Below, piece after piece: positions 25,316-33,083 of a stretch of 33,612 bases of DNA; position 1 is the stretch's first letter, and each line of letters opens with the position of its first letter. The stretch covers positions 1 through 33,612 of the forward strand of contig JBFLVI010000026.1 of the NCBI GenBank assembly GCA_040758635.1. The letters run 5' to 3'. Both the position numbers and the translations under genes were made by a program. Below the pieces are notes generated by a model, which saw nothing but the letters and a program-made list of their open reading frames with translations, was not told where the DNA came from and made no database searches. This DNA comes from Yes71-27 sp040758635 (GTDB taxonomy: Bacteria > Bacillota > Desulfotomaculia > Desulfotomaculales > Ammonificaceae).

Positions 25316-25789
25316 ATGCAATTTATCAGTCCCAGCAAGGGGAAGATGCACTTCGAGGAAATGATGGCCGATATCGTGGACTACATCAGGGGTCTCCCGA
25401 CGTCGGCTTACAAGGTTATTATCGGTGCCGATTCCCAAACAATCCAGGGAGAGACCCACTTTGTGACGGCGGTAATCGTTCACCGTTTGGGCAAGGGGGC
25501 CCGGTATTTCTACCGGAAGCGCACCCACCGCAAGATCAAGAGCCTGCGTCAGCAAATCTTTTTCGAGACCTCCCTCAGCCTCGAGGTCGGCAGCATGGTG
25601 ACGAAAACCCTGAACGCCGCCGGCCTTGAGGACCTTAAGCTCGAGATCCACATTGACGTCGGCAACCATGGTGAGACCCGGGATCTCATCCGGGAGGTCG
25701 TCGGGATGGTGGTGGGCAGCGGTTTCAGGGCCAAAATCAAGCCGGAGGCTTACGGCGCTTCCAGCGTGGCGGATAAGCATACGAAATGA
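25316..25789 (+). CDS. YkuK/DUF458-family RNase H-like protein
   Basis: This 157-residue protein belongs to the DUF458 family (YkuK in Bacillus), predicted to have an RNase H-like fold. Acidic residues are seen in IIGADSQT (about 36-43) and IHIDVGNHGETRDLI (about 111-125), spaced as in that fold. The start ATG 25316 follows GAAGGAG. No enzymatic activity is established for the family as far as I know. Confidence 0.82.
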   Translation: MQFISPSKGKMHFEEMMADIVDYIRGLPTSAYKVIIGADSQTIQGETHFVTAVIVHRLGKGARYFYRKRTHRKIKSLRQQIFFETSLSLEVGSMVTKTLNAAGLEDLKLEIHIDVGNHGETRDLIREVVGMVVGSGFRAKIKPEAYGASSVADKHTK

Positions 25790-25853
25790 GAAGTGGGATG
25801 CGAGAGGTAAGGCGAACTATTTTTGGGCGGTTAAGTAGTTTTGCAACTCTCTC

Positions 25854-26693
25854 CTAATTCTTCTGAATTCTGGCTCCTGGATTCTGGTTTTCAATGTAGG
25901 CCATCAGGATATCCCTTCTCCTTTGAGAGTCATACCCATCGTAGTAGACGCCGTCCTTCTCCCGTGACCGGGGTATTCCACGGCAAACGGCCAGTGCTTC
26001 GAGGCAGTCGCCGATGATGGTGGCGGCGACCCGCGTACTGTGAAGGCTGCCCCGGGCCGGCGAACCCAGTTTATGGTGAGGGATGCTGGTTGCCACCGCC
26101 ACCTTGAGGCCGGCACGCACCGCCAGGCACAGAGCCACCGGCGGCACCGCCAGTTCGGCAAGCGGAACGGTTCTTAAGAAACGCAGGGAAACGGCGTGCG
26201 GCCCGTGCGCCGGAGAGGCATACCCGAGCGCCGGCATTTGCAGGCAGCGATTAAGCTCCCGGCGGAGAAGGAGCAGGCGCCTGGTCACGGGTGTTTCCGG
26301 CAGCGGGGCTTCCGGTGGGTAGCAGTCGGTGAGTGCCAGGTCCGTGCCGGCAACGACGGCTTCTTTCAACTCCTGTAAGACCCTTGAAGGTACCTGGGCC
26401 ATGTCGCCGTCGACAAAAAGCACGGCCGTAGCACCTGCCTTCAGGGCATAAGCGCTGCCGATCGCGCGGGGAACGTCAAGTCCCAGCGCCTCCCTGAAAA
26501 AGAGGGGATGCACCTTTTCGGCGGGAAAGGCCGCTATTTCGGCCAAAGTCCCGTTGACAGAGCCGTTAACCACCGGCACCACCAGGTCCACCGGCAGCCT
26601 CAAAAGCTTTTCCACCACTTTTCCAACCCGTCCTGCTTCGTTCTGTGCCGGTACAACTGCGCAGATCAAAGAGTATCCCGTCCCTTTGCGCAC
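25854..26693 (-). CDS. Glycosyltransferase, GT2-like
   Basis: This protein of about 279 residues has a GT-A Rossmann start, CAVVPAQNEAGRVGKVVEKL (about 10-29), and a DxD-type metal/nucleotide motif FVDGDMAQ (about 88-95). Donor and acceptor are unknown. The start is set at GTG 26693, 7 nt behind AAGGGAG; an ATG at 26711 lacks a ribosome site. It is divergent from yabG with only 52 nt between the starts, so both may be controlled from the same short region, perhaps in sporulation. The last dozen residues (ENQNPGARIQKN) are encoded by a word-like intergenic repeat and are probably a non-native extension. Confidence 0.75.
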   Translation of the reverse strand: MRKGTGYSLICAVVPAQNEAGRVGKVVEKLLRLPVDLVVPVVNGSVNGTLAEIAAFPAEKVHPLFFREALGLDVPRAIGSAYALKAGATAVLFVDGDMAQVPSRVLQELKEAVVAGTDLALTDCYPPEAPLPETPVTRRLLLLRRELNRCLQMPALGYASPAHGPHAVSLRFLRTVPLAELAVPPVALCLAVRAGLKVAVATSIPHHKLGSPARGSLHSTRVAATIIGDCLEALAVCRGIPRSREKDGVYYDGYDSQRRRDILMAYIENQNPGARIQKN

Positions 26694-26745
26694 CTTTATG
26701 CTCCCTTTCATAATATGTAAAAAATCCCAGAAAGGGTTGGTGAAG

Positions 26746-27606
26746 GTGTCCTCTTTCCGGAGGGGAGACGTCGTGGCGCGGCGCTCCCATAACATGGATG
26801 TATTGTTTAAAGTCGTGGACCTTTTCCGCACGGACGACGGCTCGGAGCAGGCGCTCCTGAAGGGAATTGATTTCCGGCTGCTTTGTGATGCACCGGTCGA
26901 GGACCTGGTGGCGCTGAAACCGGATGAGATAGCTGCCCACTGGCGAAACGTTTTTTCCCGCAACAAGGAGCAGATCCGGCGCTGCCTCACCAGGCGAAAT
27001 GACGAATTTCAAAAGCAACTTAGAAACAACAAGACTGTGGAAACCTTCACGTTTCCCGGGACTGTTCTGCATGTAGACGGCGATGAGGATTACCTCGAGC
27101 TCTGCCTCACCACTTACAAACAAATGGGAGTACCGGCGCGCGGCTACGTAATCGCTGAGGAAAAGCAGCCGCAGGCTGTTACGGAACTGCTTTCGAAGCA
27201 CCTTCCGGACATTCTTGTCGTGACCGGACACGATAGCTTCCTGCCGAAAAAGCGAGACTTCAAGAACATGAGCAGCTACCGCAACTCCCGCCATTTTGTG
27301 GCGGCGGTAAAAGCGGCAAGGGCCTTCGAACATGACCGGGACGCGCTGGTGATTTTCGCCGGCGCCTGCCAGTCGCACTACGAAGCCCTGCTCGATGCGG
27401 GGGCGAATTTTGCCAGTTCACCCCGGAGGGTGTTGATCCACGCTTTTGATCCGGTCTTTATCGCCGAGCGGGTGGCGTACACCCCGGTCAGCCAGACCGT
27501 AGCGCTGAAAGAGGCGATTGAAAACACCATCACCGGCTATCCTGGAATCGGCGGCTTGGAAACCCGGGGGAGCCTCCGGTGGGGAGTGCCAAAGTCGCCG
27601 TATTAA
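26746..27606 (+). CDS. yabG: Sporulation-specific protease YabG
   Basis: This 286-residue protein is close to Bacillus YabG (about 290 residues) in length and motifs. These include GDVVARRSHNMDVLF at the start, FPGTVLHVDGDEDYL, DILVVTGHD, the run FAGACQSHYEALLDAGANFASSP, and IGGLETRGSLR near the end. YabG is a protease that processes spore coat proteins such as SafA in the mother cell. The start GTG 26746 is 9 nt behind AAAGGG. The long open frame upstream to 26554 is a shadow of the glycosyltransferase. The substrate type (a LysM-containing coat protein) may be represented by the SPOCS-LysM gene 2 kb downstream. Confidence 0.95.
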   Translation: MSSFRRGDVVARRSHNMDVLFKVVDLFRTDDGSEQALLKGIDFRLLCDAPVEDLVALKPDEIAAHWRNVFSRNKEQIRRCLTRRNDEFQKQLRNNKTVETFTFPGTVLHVDGDEDYLELCLTTYKQMGVPARGYVIAEEKQPQAVTELLSKHLPDILVVTGHDSFLPKKRDFKNMSSYRNSRHFVAAVKAARAFEHDRDALVIFAGACQSHYEALLDAGANFASSPRRVLIHAFDPVFIAERVAYTPVSQTVALKEAIENTITGYPGIGGLETRGSLRWGVPKSPY

Positions 27607-27633
27607 CATAGATTGAAGCAAGGGGTAAAAATA

Positions 27634-28023
27634 ATGCGCCGTATTTGCTTCCAGTTGGTTGGCGGTGTACCGGTCGTCGGACCAGTTTTCTTCAGCCACG
27701 AGGCGGCACGGCGGTTGGCGCGGCGATGGCTTCAACGGTTTGAAAGGCTCCCTTCGATCCGGAAGGATACCCGGGTACTCGTGGAGCGGCAGAAGGCCCT
27801 CTACTCGCTGGCGGTGGTGGTCAACGGTGAATTGTTCTGCTGGCTCAAGGGACTCGATGAACTCCTCGTTCAGCGTCTTTACCGGGAGGTCCGGCGGAAA
27901 CGAGTGCTTGTGCTTACTTCTTTCGTCGGCGGTCCGAAGCCGCAGCCGCTTGTTGCAAGCGAGGGGCTCGGGTTGGTGATTCTTCAACGGCCCGTTCGAA
28001 AACGGGAGGTTAAGGGTTCGTGA
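27634..28023 (+). CDS. Hypothetical basic protein downstream of yabG
   Basis: This 129-residue protein is rich in arginine, with no membrane segment and no motif I recognise. ATG 27634 follows AGGGG (27621-27625) at good spacing, 27 nt after yabG. It overlaps the next gene by 4 nt (GTGA). Codon use matches the neighbours. Co-transcription with yabG suggests a spore-related role, but this is only context. Confidence 0.6.
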   Translation: MRRICFQLVGGVPVVGPVFFSHEAARRLARRWLQRFERLPSIRKDTRVLVERQKALYSLAVVVNGELFCWLKGLDELLVQRLYREVRRKRVLVLTSFVGGPKPQPLVASEGLGLVILQRPVRKREVKGS

Positions 28024-28346
28024 GGGATGACTGCAGCGGGGGGCGGAATGGTTTGAGGATAAACCGGCGGGAGGGCTTTCGCCTGGGTTGGCGGGCGGGG
28101 TACAACCAGGGTTACGCGGAAGGTTTTGAAGCGGGTTACGAGGCGGGGTTCAAGGAGGGGAAAAGCTTCGGTTACAACGAAGGCTGTGCCGACGCCCTCT
28201 GCCTGGAAGAAGAGGTGGTTCTCGCTTTGCAAAGGCTGAAAGAGCTGATTTTGCGGGACGAAATCAAGTTTTTCGGTCCGTCTGCGCCCGAGGTGCGCAG
28301 GCTGTTTCAGAAATTAAAAGAACTTGATTTCAGGTCTAAACAATAG
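28020..28346 (+). CDS. Hypothetical protein with GY-x-x-G repeats
   Basis: This 108-residue protein begins at a GTG overlapping the previous stop. Residues about 19-56 form tandem copies of a four-residue pattern, G-[YFW]-x-x-G (GWRAGYNQGYAEGFEAGYEA). The same type of glycine/aromatic helix repeat is seen in Yae1-like and FliH-like proteins. The rest is charged and helical, possibly a coiled coil. The function is unknown; it is the last gene of the yabG operon. Confidence 0.6.
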   Translation: MRDDCSGGRNGLRINRREGFRLGWRAGYNQGYAEGFEAGYEAGFKEGKSFGYNEGCADALCLEEEVVLALQRLKELILRDEIKFFGPSAPEVRRLFQKLKELDFRSKQ

Positions 28347-28522
28347 CATTTCCGGTTAAATATGCCACTACAAACCATTCTTGAAAGAAATTGCTTGTCC
28401 AGGGTGCGAAGTGGGGTGGCGGGGGATAAAGCACGCTGGTTAGGCATTCTACCGTTTGCGGCGGCTACCGCGGAGGGATATAGTGTTATAAGACGTAGCT
28501 TTTGTCAAAGGAGGAAAGAGTA

Positions 28523-29485
28523 ATGCGGTTCCGCGGCAAGGTTTTTCCCGTGTTTCTTTTCGTGCTGTTGTCGGGGGTTCTCCTGTTCACCTCCGGGGGG
28601 GTAGCGGCGGCTGAACCAGCGGGCGACGATTTTCTGAAGGTAATTAATGCGGCGCGTACGGAGGCGGGCCTGGCACCTTTGGGCGAGAACGAAACGCTCA
28701 ATAGCGTGGCCGGGCTTTTTGCCGCCGACATGGCCAAAAACAATTACCTGAGTTACCGGTCGCCCACTTACGGTTCAATTTTTACGTACCTCAAGAATAC
28801 CGGTTTCAGCTACCGCTACGCTGGGGTGGCGATCATGTGCGGTCCGAGCGCCACGGCGGTGGCCCACGCGCTCGTCCGGAAAAACAGCAGCATTCTTTCC
28901 GGGTGCTATGATCAGGCCGGCGTAGGTATCGCTCCCCTGCGGACAAGCTACATCGTCGTCGCGCTTTATACCGGCGGTTCCACCCAAACGGTGACCGGCC
29001 CGCCACCGACACCACCGCAACCCCAGCCGGAGCCGCCGGCGCCGGTAGCACCGTCGCCGGCACCTGCCCCGACTGAGCCTGTGCCAACGCAGCGTTCGTT
29101 GCAATTGACCGCAGACGAACAGGCGATGTTCGAGATGGTCAACCGGGAGCGGTTAAAGGCAGGCCTGAAACCGCTTTCCCTTGATCCGGCACTTACAAAA
29201 CTCGCCAGGCTCAAAGCAGAAGACATGGTCAGGCTCAACTACTTCAGCCACATCTCGCCCACCTACGGTTCGCCGTTCGAAATGATGCGGGCGGCAGGAA
29301 TCAGCTACCGCACGGCGGGAGAGAATCTGGCCGGGGCGTCTTCCGTTGAGCGGGCCTTCAGCGCGCTCATGAACTCTCCCGGACACCGTGCCAACATCCT
29401 GAGCCCCGCTTTTACCAGGATGGGGATCGGGGTGGCGGAAGGGAGTCTCTACGGGAAGATTTTCGTGCAGCTTTTTGCCGGGTAA
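28523..29485 (+). CDS. Secreted protein with two CAP/SCP domains
   Basis: This 320-residue protein has a signal peptide (about 1-32, ending near GVAAAEPA) and a first CAP-like domain (about 36-160). A proline-rich linker (about 165-195) leads to a second, canonical CAP domain (about 200-320; YFSHISPTYGSP, AGENLAG, NSPGHRANIL). The first domain keeps the SPTYGS-type core but lacks the S/H-rich active-site cluster and the GH-x-x-N motif, so it looks degenerate. Such proteins (YkwD type) are common in spore-formers and may act at the cell wall. ATG 28523 follows GGAGGAAAGAG. Confidence 0.88.
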   Translation: MRFRGKVFPVFLFVLLSGVLLFTSGGVAAAEPAGDDFLKVINAARTEAGLAPLGENETLNSVAGLFAADMAKNNYLSYRSPTYGSIFTYLKNTGFSYRYAGVAIMCGPSATAVAHALVRKNSSILSGCYDQAGVGIAPLRTSYIVVALYTGGSTQTVTGPPPTPPQPQPEPPAPVAPSPAPAPTEPVPTQRSLQLTADEQAMFEMVNRERLKAGLKPLSLDPALTKLARLKAEDMVRLNYFSHISPTYGSPFEMMRAAGISYRTAGENLAGASSVERAFSALMNSPGHRANILSPAFTRMGIGVAEGSLYGKIFVQLFAG

Positions 29486-29509
29486 GACGAGAACCTACAA
29501 GTTTTATCT

Positions 29510-29540
29510 GGGGGGCGAAGCGCCCCCCTCTTGTTTTTTA
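29510..29540 (+). terminator. Terminator after the CAP-domain gene
   Basis: GGGGGGCG (29510-29517) pairs with CGCCCCCC (29521-29528) around AAG, followed by TCTTGTTTTTT. The 8-bp GC stem contains the very stable GCGAAGC mini-hairpin. Confidence 0.88.
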
Positions 29541-29660
29541 AGGCCGGGGGCAACCAGGTTGGCCGCTTCCGCTTAAAATAACGCCGGGTGTGTTGGAGGC
29601 ATATACTGGTACAGAAGTATTGAGGGTTAGAGGTTTCGGGTTAGCTTCAGGAAACCAGAA

Positions 29661-29707
29661 GTCAGCAAGGAAAGCTCTGAATTTAAGAGCCCCATCCGAC
29701 GGCTGAC
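29661..29707 (+). other. Nested hairpin in the leader of the SPOCS-LysM gene
   Basis: GTCAGC (29661-29666) can pair with GCTGAC (29702-29707). Inside, GCTCT (29674-29678) pairs with AGAGC (29686-29690), and a further stem GGTTTC/GAAACC lies just upstream (29632-29656). The unit ends 37 nt before the start codon. It could be a structured leader, but it matches no riboswitch I know. Confidence 0.35.
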
Positions 29708-29743
29708 GTCCGAGGAGTGACGACCGGTAAAGGAGGGTTGAAG

Positions 29744-31312
29744 TTGGCTTGTGCAGGCAAATACGAGCTTTTAAAGGTCAACCAAGTCGTAGGAGAAACC
29801 ACCAAATCGTTCCGCCTGAAAGAAGACGTTTCACTGGCGAAAGAACCCAAAGCGGAAAGCGTGCTGACCGTTCAGGGAACCGGTAAGATCGACCGGGTGG
29901 AGGTTATTTCCGGACGGGTGGTTGTTGAAGGAGCGGTAAACGTCCGGCTTACCTACGTCGCCTGTATTCCGAACCGGCCGGTGCATGCGGCGCACCTGCT
30001 GATTCCTTTTACCGACGTGGTGGAGATCGCTGCAGCGACACCCGGGATGAGCGCTTACGTGGTTCCGAGCGTGGAAGAAATAACGCTGGAACCCAAGGAA
30101 ATGTGTACCAGGGATTTTGAGGCCACGGTGGACCTGAAACTTCTGGTGAAGGTTACGCAGTTGAAAGAGGTCGAAGTTCTGGTGGACCCGCCGCCCGGAC
30201 TCACGGCCCAGAAGAAAAAGCTTCGGGTAGAGGACGTCATTGCTTCCGCGGTGCGGCAGGTTGTGGCGCGGGGCAGGTGTACGGTGCCCCATAAAAAACC
30301 GGCAGTGGAAGAGATCCTGGATGTGATGACCGAGACGGAGGTGACCAGGGCCGTCACCAGAAAGGATGAGGTTGTCGTCGAGGGAAAACTTCACGCCTAC
30401 GTTGTCTACGTTGCCGGTACCGCGTCGGGACCGGTGCATCAGGTGCACTGCACCATCCCCTTCACCGAGATTGTGGCGGTTGAGGGAATAACCGGGACGA
30501 TGACGGCCCAGGTGCTCACGCAGGCGGTAACTGCAAAGGTGGAACCGGAACAAGTTCCTTCCAGGACGCTGGTGGTTGAGTCGGTGCTTACCTTTAAGGT
30601 CCTGGTGGGCGAGCTAAAACAGCTGGAGGTGGTTACGGAGGTAAGCGGGGCGGCAAGGGTGACGAAAACGAAGCTCCGGGTGGAAATGGTCGTTGGGGAG
30701 AAAACCGGTGAGGTTGTCCTCTCGGGAGCGGTAAAACCCCCGCCGGTCGACCCCCCGGCAGAAAAGGTCCTGGCCGCGGAGCCTGTAGGTGTAACCGTCG
30801 CGGAAACGGAGGTTGTTGACGGCCTCGTTGTCAGCCGCGGCTATCTTGATGTCCGGGTGGTTTACGGGGCGGCTACACCTGATCAGGGGGTGTACGCTGC
30901 CGATGCCAGGCTCGCGTTCACGGCAAGCACGCCTGTGGAAGGAGCGCGGCCTGGTTGCAACGTCTACGTACTACCAGCCGTGGATTACGTGGCGGCACGG
31001 GTGAAGGATGGAGAAATTATCGTTGACGCGGTGGTAGCGGTGCTGGTCAAGGTGACGGAAACGATGCAACAGGACGTGATCACCTGCGTCGAGGTAGCTA
31101 TGGCACCGCCTGCGCCGCCGGGTCCCCCGCCCTGCCCTCCCGGGCAGGTGATCCGGTACACCATCAGACCCGGGGATACCTTTTACAAGCTGGCGCAGCG
31201 GTACGGCACCACGGTGGAGGCGATCATGGCTGCCAACCCCGGCGTTGACCCATACAACCTTCAGATAGGGCAGGTTATCACCATTCCCTGTAATGCTGCA
31301 GACCCCCGCTAA
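29744..31312 (+). CDS. SPOCS (DUF3794) repeat protein with C-terminal LysM
   Basis: This 522-residue protein has three DUF3794/SPOCS-type domains (about 1-130, 150-280, 300-445), each with a strand motif like HLLIPFTDVVEI or HCTIPFTEIVAV. A proline-rich linker (about 452-468) and a single LysM domain (about 470-517; TIRPGDTFYKLAQRYG) follow. LysM binds peptidoglycan; SPOCS domains occur in spore coat and morphogenetic proteins. The start TTG 29744 is 6 nt behind AAAGGAGGG. It is likely a spore coat or cortex-interface protein, and a possible substrate or partner for the YabG protease encoded nearby, since YabG processes LysM coat proteins in Bacillus. Confidence 0.85.
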   Translation: MACAGKYELLKVNQVVGETTKSFRLKEDVSLAKEPKAESVLTVQGTGKIDRVEVISGRVVVEGAVNVRLTYVACIPNRPVHAAHLLIPFTDVVEIAAATPGMSAYVVPSVEEITLEPKEMCTRDFEATVDLKLLVKVTQLKEVEVLVDPPPGLTAQKKKLRVEDVIASAVRQVVARGRCTVPHKKPAVEEILDVMTETEVTRAVTRKDEVVVEGKLHAYVVYVAGTASGPVHQVHCTIPFTEIVAVEGITGTMTAQVLTQAVTAKVEPEQVPSRTLVVESVLTFKVLVGELKQLEVVTEVSGAARVTKTKLRVEMVVGEKTGEVVLSGAVKPPPVDPPAEKVLAAEPVGVTVAETEVVDGLVVSRGYLDVRVVYGAATPDQGVYAADARLAFTASTPVEGARPGCNVYVLPAVDYVAARVKDGEIIVDAVVAVLVKVTETMQQDVITCVEVAMAPPAPPGPPPCPPGQVIRYTIRPGDTFYKLAQRYGTTVEAIMAANPGVDPYNLQIGQVITIPCNAADPR

Positions 31313-31336
31313 ACCGCTATCTGGCCGAGATAAATC

Positions 31337-31370
31337 GGGCTGGCCTTTCCGGCCAGCCCCCTCTTTCTTT
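31337..31370 (+). terminator. Terminator after the SPOCS-LysM gene
   Basis: GGGCTGGCC (31337-31345) pairs perfectly with GGCCAGCCC (31351-31359) around TTTCC, followed by a T-rich tail (CCTCTTTCTTT). Confidence 0.88.
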
Positions 31371-31490
31371 CGGGTGGCTAAGGTTTGATTTTTAAGCGAG
31401 TCTTCTTGAAAATACAGGAATCCGTGCCGGAGCTGTTTCATATGAGCGCGCCAGCAGCGTTGTCCGCGGTGCAATCGTCCTGTTTGCTGA

Positions 31491-31724
31491 TCAATCGGAG
31501 AGGAGCTTTGGTGTATCTTCGACATCCTCCGGTGGTTGCTTTTCGGCCGGCAGCAGACTCTGGTGGATCGTCTGGATCCCCCGGCGGATGTTTCGGATTG
31601 CTTCCTGAGTGCCTTTCACCATGGTCACCAGCGCTTCCAGGTGGTCATCAACATCCTGGCTCGAACTGGCCAGAAGCAGGATGACCAGGGTTGGGAAATT
31701 AAAGGGTAGGCCGACGTTTGGCAC
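31491..31724 (-). CDS. Small protein with N-terminal hydrophobic segment
   Basis: This protein of about 77 residues has a short hydrophobic stretch (about 8-19, FPTLVILLLASSS) followed by a helical, charged tail that may form a coiled coil (DDHLEALVTMVKGTQEAIRNI). GTG 31724 lies well spaced behind AAAGGAGGT; a GTG at 31736 is too close to it. It is the last gene of the tiny-peptide/protease group, 21 nt after the protease. No family is recognised. Confidence 0.55.
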   Translation of the reverse strand: MPNVGLPFNFPTLVILLLASSSQDVDDHLEALVTMVKGTQEAIRNIRRGIQTIHQSLLPAEKQPPEDVEDTPKLLSD

Positions 31725-31745
31725 CGAAAAAGCCACCTCCTTTGC

Positions 31746-32753
31746 TCAGAATCGCACGTTGAGGGCGTCAAGGACGTTCTGGATCCGGTTGCACAGGGTA
31801 AAGCTTTCGGATCCGGCAAACAGCAACCCCGCAGCCCTGGCCGCTTCGTCCAGGACGAGTGAACCGCTGTCACCGCCTTTGCTGATGGACGTGGTCATCA
31901 CCTGATCTTCGAAGAGGGCCTGCTGGTTCTCGGCGATATCCACCGTCGAAGTCACGTCGGTATACTCCACGGTGCCGGTGGTCAAACCGGTGGTGCGCCC
32001 GCACTTCTGCACTTTCAGCCCCGGCTCGGCTTCGGTGATTCCTTTGACGGGTCCAATGCCGATTACTTCCTTGCTGATCAACGTCCGGTCTAACGGCTTG
32101 GCTACGGCGCAGTCCACTCTGTTTATCGCTTCCGACCGGCGGTAGAGCCGCAGGGAGTACTGGGGGCGGTAAACCTTCAACAGCGCGTTCAGGTAAGACT
32201 CCAAACCCGCGGCCACCGGGCAGGTGGCTGGTGCCACTTCGTAGTGCAGGGGTACGAAGCGCAAGAGTGTGGCAATGGTGTCACGTTGCGGTTCTCCGCC
32301 GTCGTACGGCCCCGGTTGGAGGACCGGGTCGCCCTGCCTGGCGCGCCCGTCCGCACCGTTGGAACGGTTGGCCAGGATGTGGTTGTTGGAAAGGATCAGC
32401 GGTTCACCGGTCCGGCGGTCGTAAACCACGGCGCCGAAGGTTCCGGCGGTGATCCGGTAATGTCCGATGCTCACGCCGGGTTGTGCCGGGCGGTAGCGGC
32501 CGGCATACGTGTTGAGAAGCCGGAACCGCCCTGTTTCCACCACATCGGTCCTGGCTTTTTCAACAGTTTTCGGTACCCGGGCTGCACGCGGCAACAAATC
32601 GGGCGGCAGTTTTTTTTCTACAAATACAGCCACAGCCGGCTCATCCGTTTCGACCCCTCGGGTGCGCTTTTTTCCGATGCCCACCCCCACGACGTTCGGG
32701 AGCCGGAGGAGATCGCTCCGCTGCCGCCGTATTATCTCGCGCAACGCTTTCAC
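31746..32753 (-). CDS. Trypsin-like (Nal1-type) serine protease
   Basis: This protein of about 335 residues has a chymotrypsin-like triad visible as His in LSNNHILA, Asp in VDCAVAKP and Ser in GGDSGSLV. The N-terminal LRLPNVVGVGIGKK motif is typical of Nal1-like and related bacterial trypsin-fold proteins. No signal peptide is seen, so it is probably cytoplasmic or in the spore. The start is set at GTG 32753, 9 nt behind AGAAGGG. ATG 32816 abuts the stop of the tiny gene upstream but would put a perfect hairpin inside the coding sequence, and ATG 32762 has no spacing to its ribosome site. The substrate is unknown. Confidence 0.82.
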   Translation of the reverse strand: MKALREIIRRQRSDLLRLPNVVGVGIGKKRTRGVETDEPAVAVFVEKKLPPDLLPRAARVPKTVEKARTDVVETGRFRLLNTYAGRYRPAQPGVSIGHYRITAGTFGAVVYDRRTGEPLILSNNHILANRSNGADGRARQGDPVLQPGPYDGGEPQRDTIATLLRFVPLHYEVAPATCPVAAGLESYLNALLKVYRPQYSLRLYRRSEAINRVDCAVAKPLDRTLISKEVIGIGPVKGITEAEPGLKVQKCGRTTGLTTGTVEYTDVTSTVDIAENQQALFEDQVMTTSISKGGDSGSLVLDEAARAAGLLFAGSESFTLCNRIQNVLDALNVRF

Positions 32754-32775
32754 TGCTTTCATCCCTTCTAAAATC

Positions 32776-32810
32776 ACGGGAGAAGGAACGTATACTGCTC
32801 CTTCTCCCGT
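32776..32810 (-). terminator. Intercistronic hairpin (attenuator-like)
   Basis: ACGGGAGAAGGA (32776-32787) and TCCTTCTCCCGT (32799-32810) form a perfect 12-bp stem with an 11-nt loop. On the minus strand it is followed by GATTTTAG. It lies between the tiny-peptide genes and the protease and may end most transcripts there or stabilise the upstream message. Confidence 0.55.
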
Positions 32811-32816
32811 TGACAT

Positions 32817-32930
32817 CTACGCACTGTCGTCGTTGTTACAACGGTAGTTTGACGTGAAAAAGAGGAAAGCCAGCAGGATCAGTAGCAGGATGAGCCAGAT
32901 TTCAGTGGCAGTGTCCAAAGTCCTTACCAT
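32817..32930 (-). CDS. Tiny single-span membrane peptide, copy 3
   Basis: This 37-residue peptide consists of a short polar start (MVRTLDTATEIW), a hydrophobic helix (LILLLILLAFLFF) and a polar end with one cysteine (SNYRCNNDDSA). The start ATG 32930 follows GGGAGGGAG. It shares the core IWLILLLILLAFL with the two genes upstream and has diverged most at the C-terminus. The family is not recognised. It is too short for routine gene calling. Confidence 0.7.
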   Translation of the reverse strand: MVRTLDTATEIWLILLLILLAFLFFTSNYRCNNDDSA

Positions 32931-32951
32931 GGATTGCTCCCTCCCCCAGGT

Positions 32952-33050
32952 TTAAGCCTTGTACCCGCAATAGGGTAGGAAGACCAAGAACGCCAGCAGG
33001 ATGAGGAGTAAAATCAGCCAGATGGACGTATCATATTGGGCTTCCGGCAT
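32952..33050 (-). CDS. Tiny single-span membrane peptide, copy 2
   Basis: This 32-residue peptide has the start MPEAQYDTS, the hydrophobic core IWLILLLILLAFLVFLP and the end YCGYKA. ATG 33050 follows AAGGGGGG at about 10 nt. It is nearly identical to copy 1 in the core at both protein and DNA level, so the two arose by recent tandem duplication. A membrane location is certain from composition; the function is unknown. Confidence 0.75.
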   Translation of the reverse strand: MPEAQYDTSIWLILLLILLAFLVFLPYCGYKA

Positions 33051-33083
33051 CAGTCTCGCCCCCCTTCTTTACCGAGACTTGCT

